Positions 7,645 through 16,188 of a DNA stretch of 64,000 nt are shown in pieces. The stretch comes from Peredibacter starrii. Lineage in GTDB: Bacteria; Bdellovibrionota; Bacteriovoracia; Bacteriovoracales; Bacteriovoracaceae. Position 1 is the stretch's first letter, and each line of letters starts with the position of its first letter. The notes beneath the pieces were generated by a model. That model did not search any database and was not told the DNA's origin. It saw only the letters and a list, made by a program, of their open reading frames with translations. The DNA is taken from positions 3,720,001 through 3,784,000 of the forward strand of contig NZ_CP139487.1 of NCBI RefSeq assembly GCF_034259205.1, in the 5' to 3' direction. A program made the translations under genes and the position numbers.

Positions 7645-9518
7645 TCTTCGATTTCTACATCATCCTCATGCAAATGCGTCCACAGCGCTTTTGCCTGAGG
7701 ACTTTTGATTCCGAAATAATTCATTAAATCATTCACAGTATAGGCCCGTAATTCGTCCTGAGACATGGATAACTGGGAAAGAATTTTTTTCTTAGTGTCT
7801 TCACCAAGTCCCTTCACTTCATCCAACCAAGTTGAAAGAACACGCTTTGATTCAGCTTTATGGTGAAGCTTACGAGAAAATCTATGGGCCTCATCTCGCA
7901 TGCTCACAATGATTTTAAATAGCGGCGGACACTTACTTAGGATGTAAGGATTGGTTCTGCCAGGAATGATGAGTCTCTCCTCTGAACGAACGACTTCAGT
8001 TGCGCGAAGATCTCCTGTTGTAAGATCCTTGGATTTAGCAATTCCAACCACACACATTTCAATTTGAAGTTCACGCAATACGGCCGTAACAGTGTTTACC
8101 TGGGCCACACCACCATCGATGACTAAAACATCCGGCAGATCACCATTGTCCATACGACGAGTGATAACTTCTCTCATCATGGCAAAGTCATTGTTCCCCT
8201 CTGGACGAGTTTCTAAGTGATAGTAGCGATACTTTTTCTTATTGGGCTTTCCTTCTTCAAAAACAATCTGAGATGCTGTCGGTGATTGTCCCTGCCAAAT
8301 TGCAACGTCATAACATTCAAGAACACGAGGACGTTCTTTCATATTCAAAAGTTCACGAAGCTTATGAAGACCCATGTACACACTGTCAGCATTGGCGATT
8401 CGCACTTTCTGTGACTCTTCAGCGTGCTTTCTACACATGGCGATCAATGGGAAATACTTTTTAGAAATACCAAGAACTTTCATTTCTCCAAAAGTTTGAA
8501 GGGCCGAAGAGACATCTTTGATTTCTTCTTCCTCGAAATCCATCACGACCATGTCCGGACTCATTTCTTCCGGATCTGAATAGTACTGAACAATTTTCTG
8601 AAGCACTTCATCTACAAGTTCTTCTATCAACTCACCCTTCACAAAGTGGAAGTTCTTCTGACCGAGTAGGAGACCCGAACGAATCATGTATAAAGAAATA
8701 TCTACTTCTTCATCCCCGTTCCAATATGACCACACATCGATATTTTTTTCGGATTGGATGCTCTCCACTTTCTGATCATATGATTTATCCAGGAAGTCCT
8801 GAAGGAGCTGCACATGATCGCGGATTACTCCGGCCATCTCAAACTCTTCAGCATCTGCATATGCCATCATTTTCTCTTCAAGCTTTTGAATTGTCCGCTT
8901 GGCCTTGATCGGCCCTTGAAAAAATCCCATTGCCGTTTGAAGATCATTCTCGTACTCGGCCGCACTTCTATAACCGACACAAGGAGCACTACATTGTTTC
9001 ATTTGATATAACAGACACGGAGTCTTGCGAGACTTGAATTCACTTAGACTGCAATCACGAAGTCCAAAAGACTTTGTCAGAACTCGCATGATCATCGAAA
9101 TGTTTGAGCCTGGAGGATAAGGCCCAAAGAGTTCTTTCCCCTTCCCCTTTTTTGGACGACGGATGTATTCAAGCCTAGGAAATGGTTCATTCCAATTGAC
9201 CTGTAGATAGGGATAACTTTTGTCGTCCCGCAGTCGGATATTGTATTTAGGTGAATGTTCTTTAATCAGATTATTTTCAAGAACAAATGACTCAGCGTCA
9301 GAACGGGTGATCATAAAATCGAAAGTATCGATATGACCCACCATGTACTCTGTCTTAAGTCCCTTAGCTGATTGATTAAAGTAAGATGTTACTCTCGAAC
9401 GAAGACGCTTCGCCTTACCAACGTAAATCACCCGACCATTCTTGTCTTTCATTAAGTAACAACCTGCTTCTTGTGGCAGGCTTTGGGCTTTATCAAGTAA
9501 TTCGTCGAGCTTCTTCAT
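7641..9518 (-). CDS. uvrC: Excinuclease ABC subunit UvrC
   Basis: UvrC makes both incisions around bulky DNA lesions once UvrA and UvrB have marked them. The 625-residue protein is full length. Order of parts: GIY-YIG nuclease domain (about 12-92, with GCYLMKDKNGRVIYVGKAKRLRSR split as GCYLM and VIYVGKAKRLR), UVR domain that contacts UvrB (about 205-240), RNase H-like endonuclease domain (about 390-545, with ECYDVAIWQG and VLVIDGG supplying acidic residues), and C-terminal helix-hairpin-helix motifs (about 565-615, GLGEDTKKKIL). Its stop overlaps the convergent zinc-ribbon stop in CTAA. It diverges from the gene at 9605 across an 86-base intergenic region. Confidence 0.97.
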   Translation of the reverse strand: MKKLDELLDKAQSLPQEAGCYLMKDKNGRVIYVGKAKRLRSRVTSYFNQSAKGLKTEYMVGHIDTFDFMITRSDAESFVLENNLIKEHSPKYNIRLRDDKSYPYLQVNWNEPFPRLEYIRRPKKGKGKELFGPYPPGSNISMIMRVLTKSFGLRDCSLSEFKSRKTPCLLYQMKQCSAPCVGYRSAAEYENDLQTAMGFFQGPIKAKRTIQKLEEKMMAYADAEEFEMAGVIRDHVQLLQDFLDKSYDQKVESIQSEKNIDVWSYWNGDEEVDISLYMIRSGLLLGQKNFHFVKGELIEELVDEVLQKIVQYYSDPEEMSPDMVVMDFEEEEIKDVSSALQTFGEMKVLGISKKYFPLIAMCRKHAEESQKVRIANADSVYMGLHKLRELLNMKERPRVLECYDVAIWQGQSPTASQIVFEEGKPNKKKYRYYHLETRPEGNNDFAMMREVITRRMDNGDLPDVLVIDGGVAQVNTVTAVLRELQIEMCVVGIAKSKDLTTGDLRATEVVRSEERLIIPGRTNPYILSKCPPLFKIIVSMRDEAHRFSRKLHHKAESKRVLSTWLDEVKGLGEDTKKKILSQLSMSQDELRAYTVNDLMNYFGIKSPQAKALWTHLHEDDVEIED

Positions 9519-9530
9519 TGGTGACTTCGC

Positions 9531-9559
9531 TTTACGTTACGACCTACTAACGCTATAAT
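9531..9559 (+). promoter_or_regulatory. Sigma70-type promoter for the gene at 9605
   Basis: TTTACG (9531-9536), 17-base spacer, perfect TATAAT (9554-9559). Expected start near 9566 gives a leader of about 39 bases ending in an AAAAGGAA ribosome-binding site. Confidence 0.65.
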
Positions 9560-9604
9560 ATTTAGGTCGTCTTTCTCTCTCGAGTCTAAACTAAAAGGAA
9601 AAAT

Positions 9605-10024
9605 ATGTCTCAGTTAACGGTAGGCAAGGATGTGCTTTCTTATTGCACAAAATGTAAACTTAACCTTGGTCATACCATCGTTGCTATGAAGGATTCAAAG
9701 CATATTGCAAAAGTTAAGTGTAACACTTGCAATACTATTCAATCTTTTAAAGACCCATCTCAGTCTTCAAAGCAGAATAAAACTAGGACAAAGAAAACTT
9801 CTTCTGCTCCATCAAAGGTTGTTTCTGTTTCTGATCTTTGGATGGAAAAAATGTCTAATACTAAGAAGAAATCTACTCCATATGCAATGGATGGCAAGTT
9901 CACTGAAGGTGACATCATCGATCACGTGAAGTTCGGCCCTGGTATCGTTGAGAAAGTTGTGGATGATAAAATTGAAGTCATCTTCCGACACGAAATCAAA
10001 ACTCTTGTTCATAACAAGCAATAA
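9605..10024 (+). CDS. Zinc ribbon plus Tudor-like C-terminal domain protein
   Basis: A 139-residue basic protein in two parts. Residues 12-42 hold two cysteine pairs (YCTKCKL and KCNTCNT) in zinc-ribbon spacing. A Lys/Ser/Thr-rich linker (about 48-95) follows. The end (about 100-139, GDIIDHVKFGPGIVEKV then DDKIEVIF) resembles the small SH3/Tudor-like domain at the C-terminus of PcrA/UvrD helicases, which binds RNA polymerase. That suggests a protein that touches the transcription machinery, but the match is by eye and short. It is monocistronic: own promoter upstream and a bidirectional terminator downstream. I know no named gene of this architecture. Confidence 0.7.
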   Translation: MSQLTVGKDVLSYCTKCKLNLGHTIVAMKDSKHIAKVKCNTCNTIQSFKDPSQSSKQNKTRTKKTSSAPSKVVSVSDLWMEKMSNTKKKSTPYAMDGKFTEGDIIDHVKFGPGIVEKVVDDKIEVIFRHEIKTLVHNKQ

Positions 10025-10026
10025 AA

Positions 10027-10055
10027 AAAGGGAGCTTAAGAGCTCCCTTTTTTTT
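10027..10055. terminator. Bidirectional intrinsic terminator
   Basis: Ten-pair stem AAAGGGAGCT/AGCTCCCTTT with TAAG loop, flanked by A- and T-runs, between the convergent genes at 9605 and 10085. Confidence 0.93.
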
Positions 10056-10084
10056 ATCTACACGTAAGTCTTCGGTATATTTTT

Positions 10085-12406
10085 TTACCAACCTCCGAAC
10101 GACCCGCCAATTCCTAGTCCAGCATTTAGAGAGATACCAGCGTTCATTGGGTTGTACATAGCTGAGCCACCCATAGTGCTCATCTGATAACCAGTTCCTT
10201 GCATTTGTAGCATGCGATCGTAATTCGCAGCATTTTGGCTGTTAGCAAAATCAGCATAACCACCATTCATACCGCCGTACATTCCACCGGCCGCACCAGC
10301 AGCGTAGTATCCGCCTGCAACACCAGCGTTGTAGTAACCACCGCCTACGTTACCTGCAGCAATGTAACCACCATTCATACCACCGTACATTCCGCCGCCG
10401 TATAGACCACCACCATATAATCCGCCGCCTGCAATACCACCGGCAATCGAGATACCGTTTACAGCACCACCTGCGATACCGTTACCACCATATAGGCCAC
10501 CGCCATAAAGACCGCCGCCGTATAATCCACCACCGTAAAGACCGCCACCATATAGGCCGCCGTTATACATACCACCGTTGATACCACCGGCAATTGAGAT
10601 ACCGTTTACAGCACCACCCGCGATACCAGAGTTGTATCCACCGTATAGACCGCCACCTGCGATACCGCCGTAGAGACCTCCACCATAAAGACCGCCACCA
10701 TATAGTCCGCCACCCGCGATACCACCATACAATCCACTATTGATACCACCAGCAATCGAGATTCCGTTTACAGCACCACCCGCGATACCACCGTTGTATC
10801 CACCGTATAGACCTCCACCTGCGATACCGCCGTAAAGACCACCACCCGCGATACCACCAACAACTCCACCTACGATACCGCCACCGTATGGATTATATCC
10901 ACCGTATGGTCCCATCATACCGCCAATGAATCCTGGAGTATAACCAGCTCCATACCAACCGTTCAGACCACCACCAAGACCAGCGTACTGACCAAGGTTA
11001 TAACCGTTACAGTTCATATTCGCTTGTTGAGCAGGAGTTAATCCTGGAAGCTCGTTTGATTGTAGGTATTGCATGTAATCTTGTTGAGCAAGACGACACT
11101 GCTCGAAGCCCGCTTCCGCAGCACCGGCCCATGCCTTCTGCGATTTATAACCAAAGTAACCAGAAATACCTGCTACACCGATTGGAGCAAGAGCACCGAT
11201 AACTTCTGCAACACCAGATAGAGTACTTTGTTTACGAGAACCAACACCGCAGTTCACGCAATCAGTTGTGCTATATCGACCCATGATTTCACCACTCGCA
11301 CCAGCAGTACAAGCGTTCATGTTTCCGCCTGAAGAACACTCGAAGCGACTGTTAAGACGCATCCATTCTTCACACATTTCAAAATCTTTTTTCTTAGTAG
11401 GATTGATACAGTAAGCAGGACGGTTATCACCGCGACCGCCGCCAGCTCCTACACCACCAGCAATTGAACCACCGATATTGATACCGCCAGCTACGCCACC
11501 AGCAACACCACTTGCAGCACCACCACCAACGATGATTGTGCCTCCGCCTGAACCAGCACCACCAGCAGCATGAACAGTCATACCAGATGGACAAGCTGAA
11601 CCAGTTACAGAAACAATTTTACCAGAAGCATCTTTACACACGATCACACCAGTTTTTACTGTCACACCTTTTCCAAGGCCAACACTAGAGTCACCGATGA
11701 CTTTTCCGTCTTTATCTTTTGGAAGATATTCGCGCTTAACTTTATAAACACCAGGGTATTTAAGAAGACACTCTACGCAAGACTTTCTTTCAAAACCTTC
11801 TTTCTTTTGAGTCCAAAGAGTTTTCCAGTCACGCTTAGGCTTACATTCTGAGTAACATAGGTCACCCGGATTAAGTCTGCCCTCGCCTTCCAGCTCTTCA
11901 CAATAAACGGCATCGTTCGCACCAGCACCTGAACCTGAAGCAGATCCTGAAGCAGATCCAGAAGCAGAGCCCGACGCTGAACCAGATGCAGAACCTGAAG
12001 CTGAGCCAGAGGCCGAACCAGATGCTGATCCTGAAGATGAACCAGATGAAGAGCCTGACGAAGAACCACTAGATGAACCAGAAGAAGAACCTGAAGAGTT
12101 ACCAGCACCGTTAGTATTGAAGTTACCATCTACGATAGACTTCGCCACACACACTGACTTGGTTGCTTCAACGTTTGCCTCAGGGCCCGCGGCACCATCA
12201 GGAATTTGTAAACGACCATCGGCCGCATTTGTTTTTTTACATGTCACTTGTCGACAGTATTTATCCCCTTGCTCTTGCATCGTACCCATGGAGTAGGCAC
12301 CACCCTTTGAGCGACAGAATTCAACCGCTTCATCGGTGAATGAATCCGCCATTGCACTCGAAAGAGGGATCATTAGTCCTAAAAAAAGAGGGATAAACTT
12401 ATTCAT
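10085..12406 (-). CDS. Large secreted Gly/Ser/Tyr repeat protein
   Basis: The chosen ATG at 12406 has a TAGGA ribosome-binding site and opens a clean signal peptide (MNKFIPLFLG to SSAMA), giving 773 residues; an in-frame TTG five codons earlier lacks these features. Order of parts: Cys-containing N-terminal region (about 20-100), a (SGSS)n then (SGSA)n linker (about 103-160), a Cys-rich middle (about 165-470, many CxxC-like pairs and a Gly/Val/Ala stretch), and a C-terminal half (about 475-755) built from GGGLYGG units and three copies of IAGGAVNGISIAGG. Such Gly/Tyr repeats occur in extracellular fibre or sheath proteins. It is a single-gene unit. Repeat number may vary by recombination. Function unknown; surface or extracellular structural protein is my inference. 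Confidence 0.8.
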   Translation of the reverse strand: MNKFIPLFLGLMIPLSSAMADSFTDEAVEFCRSKGGAYSMGTMQEQGDKYCRQVTCKKTNAADGRLQIPDGAAGPEANVEATKSVCVAKSIVDGNFNTNGAGNSSGSSSGSSSGSSSGSSSGSSSGSASGSASGSASGSASGSASGSASGSASGSASGSGAGANDAVYCEELEGEGRLNPGDLCYSECKPKRDWKTLWTQKKEGFERKSCVECLLKYPGVYKVKREYLPKDKDGKVIGDSSVGLGKGVTVKTGVIVCKDASGKIVSVTGSACPSGMTVHAAGGAGSGGGTIIVGGGAASGVAGGVAGGINIGGSIAGGVGAGGGRGDNRPAYCINPTKKKDFEMCEEWMRLNSRFECSSGGNMNACTAGASGEIMGRYSTTDCVNCGVGSRKQSTLSGVAEVIGALAPIGVAGISGYFGYKSQKAWAGAAEAGFEQCRLAQQDYMQYLQSNELPGLTPAQQANMNCNGYNLGQYAGLGGGLNGWYGAGYTPGFIGGMMGPYGGYNPYGGGIVGGVVGGIAGGGLYGGIAGGGLYGGYNGGIAGGAVNGISIAGGINSGLYGGIAGGGLYGGGLYGGGLYGGIAGGGLYGGYNSGIAGGAVNGISIAGGINGGMYNGGLYGGGLYGGGLYGGGLYGGGLYGGNGIAGGAVNGISIAGGIAGGGLYGGGLYGGGMYGGMNGGYIAAGNVGGGYYNAGVAGGYYAAGAAGGMYGGMNGGYADFANSQNAANYDRMLQMQGTGYQMSTMGGSAMYNPMNAGISLNAGLGIGGSFGGW
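10380..10890. repeat. Imperfect tandem repeats coding for GGGLYGG and IAGGAVNGISIAGG units
   Basis: On the plus strand the unit reads as variants of ccaccgtatagaccgcc, repeated many times, interspersed with three near-identical blocks (about 10435-10480, 10578-10625, 10740-10790) coding for the IAGGAVNGISIAGG module. The repeats differ mostly at third codon positions, so they are old enough to have drifted but are conserved in protein sequence. Confidence 0.85.
11925..12100. repeat. Short-period repeat coding for the Ser-Gly-Ser/Ala linker
   Basis: Twelve-base units coding for SGSS (upstream part) and SGSA (downstream part) of the secreted protein. Synonymous codon changes interrupt perfect identity. 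A linker of this type usually gives an extended flexible spacer. Confidence 0.85.
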
Positions 12407-12611
12407 AGATGTCCTACCCAATATTTGATTTCCCTACCCAGGGAAAATTACCTTTAATCATCATAACACTTGATCAGTTTGGGACTATGTTAGGCAAAAA
12501 TGTCCAACTCTGGGCCCAGAACGTCGTTTTAGTTTCGGAAGAAAGTCAGCAAAACTTTAGCCTTTAAAGTGACTAGAAAGTTTCTGATCCTTGCTATAAT
12601 CTCAGGACGTT

Positions 12612-13196
12612 ATGGATATTTTCTCAAATCACATCTGGGAATGGCTGATTCTCCTCTCTTTAATAGGAGGGGCCTTCTATACCCTGAAAATTATTGGAGA
12701 AGAGAAGTCGACTTTTAAGGACGAGTCCTATGAAGTTCAGTTTTCGAACCTCTCTTTAATGATCCCGAACTGGTGGACCATCGTGGGCCAGACTTCGGAA
12801 GCACTTCGATTTGAGCGCACCGACACTCGTTACGATTGGTACGCCAATTTTACTTATCTTCCACAACATGATGGCAAAACCCTCCCCCAACTCCTGGAAG
12901 AGAAGCTCGATTTGGAGAAAATCGAATTTGATATGGATGTAGTTTTCGAGACCGATTCACGGGTACTTTTTCGAGATTCAGAAATTCAGGAATTTTTTCA
13001 GGAAATCATCCGAGTTGAGGGAAAGGCATCACAAAATGTCGTTGATCGTATCTACTACGATATCTATTTAATGCGCAGTCAGAATGATGCTGGCTATTTT
13101 ATCTTTGAAAGTCGGAGTTCTGTCTTGAATGGACTGGTCGAAGGACCATACTTTGAAGAGAGTCTAGCAGAACTAAGTTTCATCCGTGAATCTTAG
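12612..13196 (+). CDS. Membrane-anchored protein of unknown function
   Basis: A 194-residue product with one N-terminal hydrophobic segment (about 8-25, EWLILLSLIGGAFYTLKII) and an acidic globular remainder with aromatic-rich strands (IPNWWTIVGQ; YDWYANFTYLP) and no cysteine. Not recognised. A TATAAT hexamer at 12595-12600 lies 11 bases before the ATG, so the leader should be very short; an AGGACG sequence just before the ATG could still serve as a ribosome-binding site if transcription starts early. Convergent with the gene at 13209 across 12 bases, with no clear terminator. Confidence 0.65.
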   Translation: MDIFSNHIWEWLILLSLIGGAFYTLKIIGEEKSTFKDESYEVQFSNLSLMIPNWWTIVGQTSEALRFERTDTRYDWYANFTYLPQHDGKTLPQLLEEKLDLEKIEFDMDVVFETDSRVLFRDSEIQEFFQEIIRVEGKASQNVVDRIYYDIYLMRSQNDAGYFIFESRSSVLNGLVEGPYFEESLAELSFIRES

Positions 13197-13208
13197 TTCT
13201 GATAAACC

Positions 13209-13652
13209 TTAGTTACGCTTTGGCGCAAATCCACGAATCTTATCAATTACGAAATCAATTAGTTCTTCATCTGATGAGAATACGTCTTCAATCAGATCAT
13301 TAGTAAGAAGGAAGTTCTTCACGCGGATAGCGATGTTATGGAGAGATTCCATAAGATAAAGACCACCGATGTTCTCACCGTTGAATGATTTGATGATCTC
13401 TTTACGAGCATGGTTGAACATTTCTGTTTCAGTAATGTCACCAGGAATATCGTCACCAAACTTCTCTTCTACTTCTTCAATAGCTTGCTCTTTAATGTTC
13501 TCGTCAGTCGCAAAGCTTACACCGTATTCAGTTGCTAGAGCTTCAATCAGATCTGCGCGAGAGTCTGCTGCGAACTCAATCATTTCAGCCTGCTTTAGGT
13601 GATTGATTGTGTATGTCGAGAGCGCTTTAAGCGTTTCAAAATCTGTTTTCAT
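13209..13652 (-). CDS. Small acidic helical cytoplasmic protein (possibly DUF507-like)
   Basis: The 147-residue product is acidic and looks all-helical, with no signal peptide, membrane segment or cysteine. The C-terminal part (LHNIAIRVKNFLLTNDLIEDVFSSD...) and the general spacing recall DUF507 proteins, which are small helical proteins of unknown function, but I cannot confirm that by eye. It has its own AAGGATG ribosome-binding site. Codon use is regular for the window, and the many GAA/GAC/GGT/CGT codons would fit decent expression. Monocistronic by position: murJ ends 79 bases upstream on the same strand. Confidence 0.6.
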   Translation of the reverse strand: MKTDFETLKALSTYTINHLKQAEMIEFAADSRADLIEALATEYGVSFATDENIKEQAIEEVEEKFGDDIPGDITETEMFNHARKEIIKSFNGENIGGLYLMESLHNIAIRVKNFLLTNDLIEDVFSSDEELIDFVIDKIRGFAPKRN

Positions 13653-13731
13653 AAAAACATCCTTAAATAGGTATTACCAATTCAGGATAACTAAAAAGTC
13701 CCTGCGGCACAAGTTAAAGCGTTGATTTATT

Positions 13732-15291
13732 TTACTTTTTTCGGAACTTTTTTGTGACTTTACTAAGGAGCGCGTTGACTGCTGCACGCTCACCCATCAA
13801 GAGGAGAAAAGTCGCATAAAGTGCTCCAATCGCTAGGATTTGGGCCCCTAAATAAAAGCACTTAGTGATGAATGGTTGAGAGAAAAATTCCACTTTTAGG
13901 AGGGTTTCCGTGATGATTGCACACCCTATAGTTGCCCCTACAACCTTCCAAATTCTGAGCGAAAAGAAGAAATTCCAGGAAAGATTCAGATCCTTTTTAA
14001 GGATCCAACTTTGGAAACATGAATTCACCAGTACCGATAATGTTGTTCCTAAGGCCAAAATTTTGAAACCAAAAATCGGAGTCAGCAGTAAACAAAAAGA
14101 GATGTTGAATGCGATGGAAAAAAGTGAGGCCATCACTGGGATCTTTTGACGATCTAGAGCGTAAAAAGTCGGAACTAAAAGTTTGTAGAGCCCATAAAAT
14201 GGTAGACCCAATGCATACATGCGAAGGGCCTCAGCAGTCATCAGGGTACTTTCATGGGTGAACTTCCCTCTTTCGAAAATGAGATTAATCATTTCTTCTG
14301 ATAAGCAATAAAGCATCACCAGCGCCGGCATCACAGTTAGAAAAGAAAGATAATAACTTTGCTGAAGTGAGGCCTTCGCTCCATCCACATCTTTCTTTTT
14401 CCATGCCTCAGAAAAATGAACCATGTTCGAGTTTCCAATCGAAACGGAAAGAATCCCAACCGGTAACTGGAACAAACGGAAACTATAACTGAGCCACGAA
14501 ACCGCGCCCACAATCGGAGTCGCTAGAATCGTAGTAATAAGAATATTAATCTGAGCGGCCGCAAATCCAATAAGTCCAGGCCCGATCAATTTCACGATTT
14601 TCTTTGAACGGTCAGTCCAAAACTTTTTGGGCCACATTGGTTTGTAACCAAACTGCATAAGCTTTGGAACTTGAACGGCAGCTTGAGCAAAACCACCCAG
14701 CATTGCACCTATCCCTAGAGAGTAAATAGGATGATACCCATTCTTATACAAGAGCCCGCTTAATCCCACCTGACAAATAACACTTACAATGTTGAACCAA
14801 GTAGGTGCAAAGGCCGGCACAAAGAAAACTTTCAGAGAGTTCAACACTCCCATAAATAGAGCGGCCAAAGAAACGAAAGTCAGAAATGGTGCCATGATAC
14901 GAGTGAGATTTACCGTAACAATAAATTTCTCAGGATCTTTTGTGAATGAAGGAGCAAAGATGCTCACGAGTTCAGGAGCGAAGATAAAAATCCCCAGACA
15001 AACTGTTCCTGTAATAAAGAACAACAACCAGAAGAGAGACCACATGAGCTCTCTACTCTTCTCGAATGATTCTTGATTGGCCTCAATGAAAGTAGGAACA
15101 AAAGCAGAAGAGAAAGCACCCTCCGCAAATAGATCTCGGAGAAGATTTGGAATTCTAAATGCGACCAAGAATGCATCGGTCATTCCACTTGCACCAAAGT
15201 AAGCGGCCATAACTTGTTCTCTTACGAGGCCAAAAATACGAGAGAAGAAAGTGGCAATTGCCATCTTGATGCTAGAACGAATGACAGACAT
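13732..15291 (-). CDS. murJ: Lipid II flippase MurJ
   Basis: MurJ moves lipid II across the inner membrane for peptidoglycan synthesis. The 519-residue polytopic protein begins with the family signature (SRIFGLVREQVMAAYFGAS, then TDAFLVAFRIPNLLRDLFAEG) and continues with GAFSSAFVPTF and about 14 hydrophobic segments. The conserved basic residues in the first helices (Arg18, Arg24 region) are present. An AGGAG ribosome-binding site precedes the ATG. Single gene by position. Confidently recognised. Confidence 0.96.
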   Translation of the reverse strand: MSVIRSSIKMAIATFFSRIFGLVREQVMAAYFGASGMTDAFLVAFRIPNLLRDLFAEGAFSSAFVPTFIEANQESFEKSRELMWSLFWLLFFITGTVCLGIFIFAPELVSIFAPSFTKDPEKFIVTVNLTRIMAPFLTFVSLAALFMGVLNSLKVFFVPAFAPTWFNIVSVICQVGLSGLLYKNGYHPIYSLGIGAMLGGFAQAAVQVPKLMQFGYKPMWPKKFWTDRSKKIVKLIGPGLIGFAAAQINILITTILATPIVGAVSWLSYSFRLFQLPVGILSVSIGNSNMVHFSEAWKKKDVDGAKASLQQSYYLSFLTVMPALVMLYCLSEEMINLIFERGKFTHESTLMTAEALRMYALGLPFYGLYKLLVPTFYALDRQKIPVMASLFSIAFNISFCLLLTPIFGFKILALGTTLSVLVNSCFQSWILKKDLNLSWNFFFSLRIWKVVGATIGCAIITETLLKVEFFSQPFITKCFYLGAQILAIGALYATFLLLMGERAAVNALLSKVTKKFRKK

Positions 15292-15546
15292 AGAACTCCT
15301 ATGAAAAGCATTCTCGCTCGAAGTGAAATTTTTGAATAGAGAAGAATTTAAACTTTTTCACTCGGGATTTGGTCCTTTTTCGCCCCTACACTCCATCGGG
15401 GCAAGTGATGAAATTTGCAGTAACACCCGAGCGGGTCCCTTTTTGACTCTACTCTCCTCTGACTTTCTCTCTCATACAGGCCAGTTGATGTTAGCGTAAA
15501 CATCGTTACAATCGTAGGGGCATAAGAGATTCTTAAGGGGAGCAGG
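15292..15546. other. Non-coding stretch between murJ and the compositionally distinct unit
   Basis: No convincing gene. It contains two similar pyrimidine-rich segments (cactcgggatttggtcc near 15360 and cacccgagcgggtcc near 15424, each followed by TTTTT) and a GCCCC/GGGGC inverted repeat (about 15379-15401). These could be remnants of terminator-like hairpins. Towards the right end is the promoter listed at 15485. Confidence 0.4.
15485..15512 (+). promoter_or_regulatory. Candidate sigma70-type promoter
   Basis: TTGATG (15485-15490), 16-base spacer, TACAAT (15507-15512). It would start transcription near 15519 and read through the 29-codon reading frame and the gene at 15658. Confidence 0.5.
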
Positions 15547-15636
15547 ATGCTAGAAGGTCATCCAAATCTCCAGGAAGGAGACCGCGGGGTGACCTCCAAC
15601 ACACACATCAAGCAAGACAAGAAGTCGACAGCTTGA
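15547..15636 (+). CDS. Possible 29-codon leader peptide
   Basis: ATG at 15547 follows an AAGGGGAGCAGG ribosome-binding site and opens 29 codons (MLEGHPNLQEGDRG..., ending in KKSTA) that close with TGA at 15634, 21 bases before the next gene's ATG. The good ribosome-binding site and tight spacing argue for translation, but the peptide has no recognisable motif and the stretch could equally be a structured untranslated leader. It lies downstream of the candidate promoter at 15485. Confidence 0.35.
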   Translation: MLEGHPNLQEGDRGVTSNTHIKQDKKSTA

Positions 15637-15657
15637 GCGAGAGCAAGGAGGTTCCGT

Positions 15658-16002
15658 ATGTTTCTGGCCATCGCCGTGGAGAACAAGCAGCACCCGAAGA
15701 ATCAGAATGATTACCGTGTCTGGTACCTCGAAGTAGATTCGAGTGGACAAGTGGTTGGGGTGGGAGTCAAGACGAAGCAGGATATGGTTGAAAACCTTTT
15801 CGCGAACTATAGGAAGACCGGTAAGTCCAACTGGCGCGCCTTCCAAAAAGGAGCGGAACGTTCAACACCTGTCGAGATCTTCGACTTCGTATCGATGAAC
15901 ATGCATGAGAACACTCATTTCGGTAACTTACCGAGTTTGAGCGAGTTCCAGGGCGTTCTCGATACATTACAAAGCAGACTAGAACTAAGATCGATCGCCT
16001 AA
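15658..16002 (+). CDS. Unknown 114-residue cytoplasmic protein in a G+C-richer patch
   Basis: The ATG is preceded by a near-perfect AAGGAGG ribosome-binding site. The product has no signal peptide or membrane segment; the N-terminal half looks like beta strands (VWYLEVDSSGQVVGVGV) and the C-terminal half helical. I do not recognise it. Codon choice differs from the neighbours: AAG, CAG, GAG and C-ending codons dominate where nearby genes prefer AAA, GAA and T-ending ones. That could mean recent acquisition or selection on the mRNA. A strong terminator follows, so the unit 15485-16071 appears self-contained. Confidence 0.65.
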   Translation: MFLAIAVENKQHPKNQNDYRVWYLEVDSSGQVVGVGVKTKQDMVENLFANYRKTGKSNWRAFQKGAERSTPVEIFDFVSMNMHENTHFGNLPSLSEFQGVLDTLQSRLELRSIA

Positions 16003-16043
16003 ACAATATTCCTCCCAGGATTCGTTTGGGTGCCTTTCGAGAG

Positions 16044-16071
16044 GGGGAGATAGCAATATCTCCCCTTTTTT
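16044..16071 (+). terminator. Intrinsic terminator
   Basis: Nine-pair stem GGGGAGATA/TATCTCCCC with GCAA tetraloop, followed by six T. Ends the unit at 15658. Confidence 0.93.
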
Positions 16072-16116
16072 AATTTAGACGCGCACACCCATCCATCTAA
16101 CAATTACTCATACCCA

Positions 16117-16145
16117 TTCAAATTCACATTCGGCCGAAGTATAGT
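16117..16145 (+). promoter_or_regulatory. Candidate promoter of purA
   Basis: TTCAAA (16117-16122), 17-base spacer, TATAGT (16140-16145), 44 bases before the purA ATG. Confidence 0.5.
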
Positions 16146-16188
16146 GCAGACTCTCCGACATTCATTTAACGTACGAAGGGTTTAATCC

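Noticed and set aside
10380-10890. CRISPR-like spaced repeats
   Set aside because: Repeats are coding, imperfect, of varying length and without unique spacers; the frame is kept throughout.
11773-12129. 118-codon open frame opposite-frame within the Gly/Ser repeat gene
   Set aside because: It is a by-product of the short-period repeat: Leu/Val/Gln-rich low complexity, no ribosome-binding site, and the overlapping frame has a signal peptide and sensible Cys-rich domains.
15767-16006. Minus-strand open frames across the 114-residue gene
   Set aside because: High Ser/Arg content typical of antisense frames; no start signal; the plus-strand frame has a near-perfect ribosome-binding site and terminator.
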